DNA of 5,805 bases from assembly GCA_038230695.1 (NCBI GenBank), contig JBBRMT010000275.1:1-5805 (forward strand). The letters are read 5' to 3'. The notes beneath the pieces are model-generated. The model made no database searches. It was not told where the DNA came from and saw nothing but the letters and a program-made list of their open reading frames with translations. Shown piece after piece: positions 1 through 4,531 of the stretch. The position numbers were made by a program, and so were the translations under genes. The DNA is from QHBQ01 sp038230695 (GTDB taxonomy: Bacteria > Chloroflexota > Chloroflexia > QHBQ01). Position 1 is the stretch's first letter. Every line of letters begins with the position of its first letter.

Positions 1-2
1 TG

Positions 3-1103
3 TGGAACGTAAAGGTGTCAAGCACGTCCACCACCGCTGCGGTGGCGGACGTGCTTACCCAGCAAGGCCATAAAGAGGCGGTGGTGCAGAACTCCACCAC
101 CAAGGATAGCGCTGGCGCAACCATCAATAGCGTACAGATGCGCTTCAAGGAGATCAAGCAGGATGAGAAATTCAAGATCTCCCAGGCATTGATGAGCGCT
201 GGGCTAGTCAACGGTCACTTGCGTACCAAAATCACTGCCCAAACTGCCACCGGCAGCAGCGGCCTAGGCGCAAGCGGCACTCCTACGACCACTGCTGGCA
301 TCACTACCACCACTACGATAACGGGCAGCAAAGGTGTGACCACAACCGGCACGCTAACCACCGGCAAGTCCATCACTACAACTAACCCAATCACTGGCAC
401 TGGCGCTACCACCGGCACCAACGCCACTACGCCCAATGCTGACCCTGCCACGCTCAACGATGCGGAACTGAGCTACCAGACCGTCGGTCCGGCGATCGGC
501 AGCGAGATCAGCGCCAACGCCGTCCTCGCGGTGGTGGTAGCCAGCCTCGCCATCCTTGCCTACCTTTGGTACGCCTTCCGCAAAGTGCCTAACTATGGGC
601 AGGGCGGCATCCCGCAGGCGCTGCGCTTCGGCATCTGCGCGGTAGTGGCGATGCTCCACGACGTGTTGGTGGTGCTGGGGGTGTTCGCTATCCTCGGCCA
701 CCTGTTCGGCATCGAGATTGACGCTTTGTTCATCACTGCGATGCTGACTGTGGTCGGTTTCTCGGTGCATGACACCATCGTGGTGTTCGACCGGGTGCGC
801 GAGAACCTCGCCCGCCGCATCTTCCCCAGCTACGCCCAGGTGGTCAACCACAGCCTGTTGCAGACGCTGGCCCGTTCGATCAACACCTCGTTGACCGTTA
901 TCATCACCCTGACCGCGCTGCTGCTCTTTGGCGGGAGTAGCATCCGCGACTTCGTGCTGGCGCTGCTCATCGGCATCATCAGCGGCACGTATTCCTCAAT
1001 CTTCAACGCCAGCCTGCTGCTGGTGGTCTGGGAGAACGGCTGGCGGGCCGCCGGGCCAACCGTACCACCAACGCCCACCCTGGGCAAAGCCCGCACCGCT
1101 TAG
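3..1103 (+). CDS. secF: Protein translocase subunit SecF, 5'-truncated by the window edge
   Basis: SecF works with SecD in the cytoplasmic membrane, using the proton gradient to help pull proteins out of the SecYEG channel. The frame is open from position 3 to the TAG at 1101-1103. A GTG at 15 is not the real start, because the frame continues upstream and TM1 plus the usual FTGG-type motif are missing (roughly 40-50 residues off the edge). Counting from the first visible codon: the extracytoplasmic P1 domain is at about 1-80, a Thr/Gly-rich linker at about 81-146, TM2 at about 172-192, TM3 at about 210-231 (AMLHDV), TM4 at about 239-262 running into GFSVHDTIVVFDRVREN, and TM5-TM6 at about 295-342 (SINTSLT, LLLFGGSSIRDF, GTYSSIFNAS). 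These are standard SecF signatures in the right order. secD would be expected just upstream, outside the window. The C-terminal tail after TM6 is short and Pro/Thr-rich. Identity is firm; only the Thr-rich linker is unusual. Confidence 0.95.
   Translation, partial: WNVKVSSTSTTAAVADVLTQQGHKEAVVQNSTTKDSAGATINSVQMRFKEIKQDEKFKISQALMSAGLVNGHLRTKITAQTATGSSGLGASGTPTTTAGITTTTTITGSKGVTTTGTLTTGKSITTTNPITGTGATTGTNATTPNADPATLNDAELSYQTVGPAIGSEISANAVLAVVVASLAILAYLWYAFRKVPNYGQGGIPQALRFGICAVVAMLHDVLVVLGVFAILGHLFGIEIDALFITAMLTVVGFSVHDTIVVFDRVRENLARRIFPSYAQVVNHSLLQTLARSINTSLTVIITLTALLLFGGSSIRDFVLALLIGIISGTYSSIFNASLLLVVWENGWRAAGPTVPPTPTLGKARTA
243..440 (+). other. Thr/Gly-rich low-complexity linker inside SecF
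   Basis: About 66 codons of SecF, between the P1 fold and the conserved YQTVGPAIGSEI lead-in to TM2, encode a chain with 28 Thr by my count (about 42%), the rest mostly Gly, Ala, Ile, Ser and Asn. There is no Cys, no aromatic residue, no acidic residue and little charge. All four Thr codons (ACC, ACT, ACA, ACG) are mixed, so this is not a simple DNA microsatellite; the protein composition itself seems maintained. By SecF topology it lies outside the cytoplasm. It looks like a flexible linker, possibly O-glycosylated (inference). Confidence 0.85.
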
Positions 1104-1115
1104 GCGGGAGCGGTG

Positions 1116-1136
1116 GGGGCGCACGCTATGCGCCCC
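1116..1136. repeat. GC-rich intergenic palindrome, copy 1
   Basis: A perfect 8-bp inverted repeat: GGGGCGCA at 1116-1123 pairs with TGCGCCCC at 1129-1136 around a 5-nt loop. It begins 12 nt after the secF stop. It shares its arm sequence with two further palindromes at 1152-1173 and 3424-3451, so it is best seen as a member of a dispersed intergenic repeat family. It may also act as a transcription end or mRNA-stabilising hairpin for secF, but no T-run follows. Confidence 0.8.
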
Positions 1137-1151
1137 TACGTCAAATGGTCG

Positions 1152-1173
1152 GGGCGCACACCGGCGTGCGCCC
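1152..1173. repeat. GC-rich intergenic palindrome, copy 2
   Basis: GGGCGCAC at 1152-1159 pairs with GTGCGCCC at 1166-1173, an 8-bp perfect stem with a 6-nt loop. It follows copy 1 by 15 nt, so the two could form separate hairpins, or the left arm of copy 1 could pair with the right arm of copy 2. The stretch after it (TATTGTTGT) is mildly T-rich, so weak terminator activity after secF is possible, but the T-run is poor. Confidence 0.8.
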
Positions 1174-1205
1174 TATTGTTGTACAAAAATACCGCATCAA
1201 AATAA

Positions 1206-1213
1206 AGGGGAGG
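1206..1213 (+). promoter_or_regulatory. Ribosome-binding site of hppA
   Basis: AGGGGAGG ends 13 nt before the hppA ATG at 1227, a strong Shine-Dalgarno match at slightly long spacing; a weaker purine run (GAAAGAAG) lies closer. An in-frame TAA at 1203-1205 and the lack of any other ATG between it and 1227 fix the start. No convincing sigma-70 promoter is visible in the 123-nt gap; TTGTAC at 1179-1184 is at most a weak -35 candidate. Confidence 0.65.
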
Positions 1214-1226
1214 AAAGAAGAAGTAT

Positions 1227-3398
1227 ATGGATATAACTCTCATAATTCCCATCGCTGGCATTGCGGCCATCTTGTTCGCCGCCTATCTTGCCAACGATGT
1301 GTTGAAGAGCGATCGAGGTACGCCTGAGATGCAGAACGTCGCCAGCAAGATTCTGGCGGGCGCAAATGCGTTTCTACGCACGCAATATACCACCATCGCC
1401 ATCATGGCGGTAGTGGCAGCGGTAGTCATCGCCGTAGTCGTCGCTCTGGTTGCTACCACCAACGACCTTGGCGGGGTCAACAGCGGGATTGACAAGGTCG
1501 GCCTGGGCTGGCGCACCGCACTGGCCTTCTTGCTGGGCGCGGCCTGCTCCGGCCTGTCTGGCTACGTCGGCATGGCAATAGCGGTGCGCTCCAACCTGCG
1601 TACCGCCGCTGCCGCCCAGAATAGCCTCAAGGCCGCGCTGCGGATGTCGCTCAGTGGCGGCGCAGTTTCCGGCTTCCTGGTGGTCGCACTCAGCCTGCTC
1701 GGTGTCTACATCATCTACAGCCTTTATGGTGGCGGCGTTACCGCGCCATTTCTGATTGTGGGCTTCGGCTTTGGGGCAAGCTTTGTTGCCCTCTTCGCCC
1801 AGTTGGGCGGTGGTATCTACACCAAGGCCGCCGATGTGGGCGCTGACCTGGTGGGCAAGGTCGAGGCCGGTATCCCCGAAGATGACCCCCGCAACCCCGC
1901 CGTTATCGCCGACCTGGTGGGCGACAATGTCGGTGACTGCGCCGGTCGTGGCGCTGATCTGTTCGAGTCTACTGCTGCCGAGAATATTGGCGCAATGATC
2001 CTGGGCGTTTCGATGTATACCATCAGCCAGACCACCGGCATTGGCAGGGACATCGGCATCGGCTGGATCCTCTTCCCACTGGTGGTACGCGCCTTCGGCA
2101 TCCTCGCCTCGATTGTAGGCCTGATGGCGGTGCGTATCCTGCCGGTTACTAAAGACCCGATGAACTCGCTGAACAATGGCTATTACATCATGTCCATCAT
2201 CTCAGCAGCTGCCGTCGTCCTCACCAGCCTGGGGATGCTGCACACAATCTGGTTCGGACTCGCCGGTATTGTCGGTATCGTGACCAGCATCGCGTTTGTG
2301 TTTATCACCCAGTATTACACCGCAGGTGCGTGGCGGCCAGTGCGCGACATCGCCGATGCCAGTCGCACCGGCCCCGCTACCAACATCATTGCCGGTATCG
2401 CGGTCGGCTTCGAGACCACCGCCCTGTCCGCAATCGCCATCTGCATCGCAATTGGCGCGGCCTACTGGCTCGGCATTCAGGCGCTACCCGACCTGAGCCT
2501 GGCTAGCAGCCCGATCAACAGCTCCTATGCCGGTATCTTCGGCACCGCCGCTGCAACAATGGGGATGCTGATGTCCTGCGCCTACATCCTGGCAATGGAT
2601 ACCTTCGGCCCGATCACCGACAACGCCGGTGGTATCACCGAGATGGCCCACGCGCCCGAACACGTGCGTAAGATTACCGATGGCCTCGACGCGGTGGGCA
2701 ACACCACTAAGGCGTTGACCAAGGGCTACGCGGTTGGCTCGGCCAGCCTCGCCGCCTTCCTGCTCTTCTCCGCCTTCCTGGAGAAGGTAGCGGTGAGCCA
2801 GGGCAAGGGTGGCACGCTGCTGGCTGTGGACATGACCCATGTGCCGGTGTTCATCGGCGCATTCCTGGGCGCAATGCTGGTCTACCTCTTCAGTTCGCTG
2901 GCAATCAAAGCAGTGGGCCGTGCCGCAACCGGCATGATTGAGGAAGTGCGCCGCCAGTTCAAGGCCGACCCCGGCATCATGGCTGGCACCTCCGACCCAG
3001 ATTACGGCAGGTGCGTGGAGATTAGCACCCGTGCCGCGCTACGCGAGATGATTGCCCCCGGCCTACTCGCGATCATCGCTCCCATCCTGGTTGGCTACTT
3101 CCTGCGTTGGGAGGCCGCCGCTGCCTTCCTGATGGTTGGCACAATCTCCGGCGTGCTGCTTGCCACCGTGCTGAACAACGGCGGCGGCGCGTGGGACAAC
3201 GCCAAGAAGTACATCGAGTCCGGTGAGATGCGCTCGCCCAACGGCCAGGTGATCAAGAAGGGCAGCTACGAACACGCCGCCGCCGTCGTAGGCGACACGG
3301 TGGGCGACCCCTTCAAGGACACCGCTGGCCCTAGCCTGCACGTGCTAATCAAGCTCCTCAGCACCATCACCCTGCTGCTGGCAACCCTGTTCATCTAG
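1227..3398 (+). CDS. hppA: K+-independent, H+-translocating membrane pyrophosphatase
   Basis: An integral membrane pump that hydrolyses pyrophosphate to phosphate and moves H+ across the membrane. At 723 residues it has the usual bacterial length, with many hydrophobic segments (16 TM helices in the family). Aligned by eye to the plant enzyme, the active site is complete: K200, D203 and D207 in KAADVGADLVGK; E218 in GIPEDDPRNP; D229, D233 and D237 in the VGDNVGD region; D465 (FGPITDNAGG); N492 (GNTT); D657 and K660 (WDNAKK); and D690, D694, K697 and D698 (VGDTVGDPFKDTAGPS). The cation-class positions read GNTTKALTKG: K495 with T498, where K+-dependent enzymes carry Ala with Gly or Ala. This marks the K+-independent class, whose known members pump H+. 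E247 sits at the semi-conserved TM6 Glu position (6.53). One oddity is Leu230, where most relatives I recall have Asn (ADNVGDNVGD). GC-rich palindromes flank the gene on both sides. Database names such as 'sodium-translocating' would be misleading here. Confidence 0.97.
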   Translation: MDITLIIPIAGIAAILFAAYLANDVLKSDRGTPEMQNVASKILAGANAFLRTQYTTIAIMAVVAAVVIAVVVALVATTNDLGGVNSGIDKVGLGWRTALAFLLGAACSGLSGYVGMAIAVRSNLRTAAAAQNSLKAALRMSLSGGAVSGFLVVALSLLGVYIIYSLYGGGVTAPFLIVGFGFGASFVALFAQLGGGIYTKAADVGADLVGKVEAGIPEDDPRNPAVIADLVGDNVGDCAGRGADLFESTAAENIGAMILGVSMYTISQTTGIGRDIGIGWILFPLVVRAFGILASIVGLMAVRILPVTKDPMNSLNNGYYIMSIISAAAVVLTSLGMLHTIWFGLAGIVGIVTSIAFVFITQYYTAGAWRPVRDIADASRTGPATNIIAGIAVGFETTALSAIAICIAIGAAYWLGIQALPDLSLASSPINSSYAGIFGTAAATMGMLMSCAYILAMDTFGPITDNAGGITEMAHAPEHVRKITDGLDAVGNTTKALTKGYAVGSASLAAFLLFSAFLEKVAVSQGKGGTLLAVDMTHVPVFIGAFLGAMLVYLFSSLAIKAVGRAATGMIEEVRRQFKADPGIMAGTSDPDYGRCVEISTRAALREMIAPGLLAIIAPILVGYFLRWEAAAAFLMVGTISGVLLATVLNNGGGAWDNAKKYIESGEMRSPNGQVIKKGSYEHAAAVVGDTVGDPFKDTAGPSLHVLIKLLSTITLLLATLFI

Positions 3399-3423
3399 TC
3401 GCAGTGCTGAAGTTTGAGGTTCG

Positions 3424-3451
3424 AGTGGGGCGCACAAATGTGCGCCCCACT
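3424..3451 (+). terminator. Palindrome copy 3, possible hppA transcription end
   Basis: A perfect 12-bp stem (arms 3424-3435 and 3440-3451) with the 4-nt loop AAAT, starting 26 nt after the hppA stop. The GTGGGGCGCAC arm contains the core of the two palindromes upstream of hppA, so it belongs to the same repeat family. Its position between convergent genes and its high stability suit a bidirectional terminator or 3'-end protector. No T-run follows on either strand, so it is not a textbook intrinsic terminator. Confidence 0.65.
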
Positions 3452-3493
3452 TGCATGAATGGTACAATTAAAACACCACATAGACGCAAGTAA

Positions 3494-3531
3494 CAACGAT
3501 CACTATCCTTATATTCTGATGGTGATTGTTG
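3494..3531 (+). other. Imperfect hairpin in the convergent intergenic region
   Basis: Positions 3494-3507 can pair with 3518-3531 over 14 bp around a 10-nt AT-rich loop (3508-3517). Twelve pairs are Watson-Crick. The other two (3498/3527 and 3504/3521) are G-T, so they are G-U wobbles only in RNA read from the + strand and become A-C mismatches on the other strand. It therefore would fold better in hppA read-through RNA than in the transporter mRNA, whose stop codon is 16 nt away. No T-run follows; function is unknown. Confidence 0.5.
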
Positions 3532-3547
3532 GTAAACAACATTCCCC

Positions 3548-4354
3548 TCAGCTAATCAGCCCCTCGACCAGATGCCCAACTCCGTAAACGACTAGCGCGC
3601 CGACCCCGCCTGTGATCAACATCTCCAGCCCGCTGCGCCACCAGGGCTGATGAGTGAAGCGCGACTTGAATGTGCCGAAGGCGAATAGCACCGCGAGGGT
3701 TAGCGCAACGGCGATAATGAAAGTGGTGTTCAACGAGTCTGGCGTATCCGCGATGCTCAGGATGCGGTGAACGATGTAGGCCGCCAACGGCACTAGCGCC
3801 CCGATCATGTAGGATACGCCTACGATTGCGCCGGTGCGTATCGGGCTTTCGTTGCTCTCGTCGCCATAACCCAGTTCCTCGCTCATCATCATATTAACCC
3901 AGCGGTCCTTGTCGCTGGTGATACGGGCCACAATCATCTCTAGATCCGCGCCCTCGAAGCCCTTAGCTGCGTAGATTTCGCGCACCTCCTGCCGCTCCAT
4001 ATCAGGCATATGCTCGACCTCGTAATACTCACGGGCCTTTTCTTTTTCATAAATCTCGCGTTGGCTCTTGCTGCCCAGATATGCGCCCAGCCCCATGCTG
4101 ACCGCCCCAGCAAACATCTCGGCCACGCCTGCTTTCAGCACCAGGTTGGTGCCTTGCAGCAACGCAGTGGTGCCAGCGACGAAGGCAATAACCGTAACCA
4201 GGCCATCGCTGATGCCCAGCACCAGGTCGCGTAGGTTGCTGCCGGTATCGCCGCCCGCGTGCCAGTGTTCCAGCCCTTGAGGTTTCTCGCCACCCGCCGC
4301 AATGCTTATTTCGGTTGCCAGTTCCTTCTGATTGATCGTTTCTGCTTTGCTCAT
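3548..4354 (-). CDS. VIT1/CCC1-family Fe2+/Mn2+ transporter
   Basis: A 268-residue membrane protein of the VIT1/CCC1 family, which moves Fe2+ or Mn2+ out of the cytosol, probably by exchange for H+. Segments: a hydrophilic N-terminus of about 40 residues with an EHWHAGG motif; TM1 at about 44-66 (LGISDGLVTV); TM2 at about 73-97 (AEMFAGAVSMGLGAYLGSKS); a charged cytosolic helical domain at about 98-165; and TM3-TM5 at about 173-197, 210-229 and 240-264. Against the Eucalyptus VIT1 structure as I remember it, a constant offset of 7 places the ion-path residues D43, D50, E79 and M87, and the metal-binding residues E109, E112, E120, E123, M156, M157 and E160; all are present. No ferritin-like domain is attached, unlike MbfA proteins. 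A GTG start at 4369 (273 aa) is possible, but its codons overlap the AGGAG ribosome site, so the ATG at 4354 is preferred. It converges on hppA and diverges from gltX. The exact metal cannot be told from sequence. Confidence 0.92.
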   Translation of the reverse strand: MSKAETINQKELATEISIAAGGEKPQGLEHWHAGGDTGSNLRDLVLGISDGLVTVIAFVAGTTALLQGTNLVLKAGVAEMFAGAVSMGLGAYLGSKSQREIYEKEKAREYYEVEHMPDMERQEVREIYAAKGFEGADLEMIVARITSDKDRWVNMMMSEELGYGDESNESPIRTGAIVGVSYMIGALVPLAAYIVHRILSIADTPDSLNTTFIIAVALTLAVLFAFGTFKSRFTHQPWWRSGLEMLITGGVGALVVYGVGHLVEGLIS

Positions 4355-4361
4355 TGTCAGG

Positions 4362-4366
4362 CTCCT
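4362..4366 (-). promoter_or_regulatory. Ribosome-binding site that sets the VIT-family start
   Basis: On the minus strand AGGAG lies 7 nt before the ATG at 4354, ideal spacing. The alternative GTG at 4369 begins only one base before this motif and has no clear purine-rich site at the right distance, so the shorter reading is chosen. Confidence 0.8.
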
Positions 4367-4392
4367 CACTTTGTACCCAAACTTTATGCCTC

Positions 4393-4423
4393 ATTATAAC
4401 AAAATTGCGCCTTCATAAGCCAA
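4393..4423 (-). promoter_or_regulatory. Sigma-70-like promoter of the VIT-family gene
   Basis: Minus strand: a perfect TATAAT -10 box at 4398-4393, 38 nt upstream of the ATG. The best -35 candidate is TTGGCT at 4423-4418, with a long 19-nt spacer. The -10 is convincing, the -35 weak, which would suit a regulated promoter (inference). Confidence 0.55.
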
Positions 4424-4437
4424 TATCTAGGCCAATA
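4419..4437. repeat. Short direct repeat GCCAATA x2 in the divergent promoter region
   Basis: GCCAATA occurs at 4419-4425 and 4431-4437, a 12-nt period. The first copy overlaps the putative -35 of the metal transporter promoter, so it could be part of an operator, for example for a metal-responsive regulator. Seven-base repeats arise by chance, so the regulatory reading is tentative. Confidence 0.3.
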
Positions 4438-4487
4438 GTCTGAGACGCAGCTAATCGGTTGGATTGAGGCAATTGCTGTGCCAGCTA

Positions 4488-4496
4488 TGGTATAAT
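4488..4496 (+). promoter_or_regulatory. Extended -10 promoter of gltX
   Basis: TGGTATAAT: a perfect TATAAT (4491-4496) directly preceded by a TGn extension (4488-4490), 35 nt before the gltX ATG. No good -35 sits 16-18 nt upstream; TTGAGG at 4464-4469 is 21 nt away. An extended -10 can work without a strong -35. The short leader leaves no room for a T-box or other large riboswitch. Confidence 0.65.
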
Positions 4497-4514
4497 ATCG
4501 CACACATAAGCAGC

Positions 4515-4521
4515 AAAGGAG
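4515..4521 (+). promoter_or_regulatory. Ribosome-binding site of gltX
   Basis: AAAGGAG lies 10 nt before the ATG at 4532. A TAG stop at 4529-4531, in frame and directly before that ATG, excludes any longer reading. Confidence 0.8.
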
Positions 4522-4531
4522 AGAACCATAG

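Noticed and set aside
15..17. GTG at 15 as the true start of secF
   Set aside because: The frame is open upstream to position 3, no ribosome-binding site is present, and the product would lack TM1, which all SecF proteins have.
354..851. 165-codon open frame on the minus strand inside secF
   Set aside because: It lies fully antisense to clearly conserved SecF sequence, has a His/Asp/Glu-rich composition typical of an antisense reading, and no ribosome-binding site or recognisable domain.
1116..1173. Tandem palindromes as the start of a CRISPR array
   Set aside because: Only two units, with self-complementary cores of about 21 bp and a 15-nt gap; no regular spacers of 30-40 nt and no cas genes.
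1145..1327. Short + strand open frames across the secF-hppA gap
   Set aside because: They run through the palindromes and into hppA in another frame; the protein is Arg/His/Ser-rich and has no convincing start signal.
4047..4394. 115-codon minus-strand frame overlapping the VIT-family gene
   Set aside because: It overlaps the conserved TM1-TM2 coding part in another frame and its product is low-complexity and charged; the VIT reading clearly explains the region.
4497..4531. T-box or other riboswitch in the gltX leader
   Set aside because: From the -10 box to the ATG there are only 35 nt, far too few for a T-box or any known large riboswitch.
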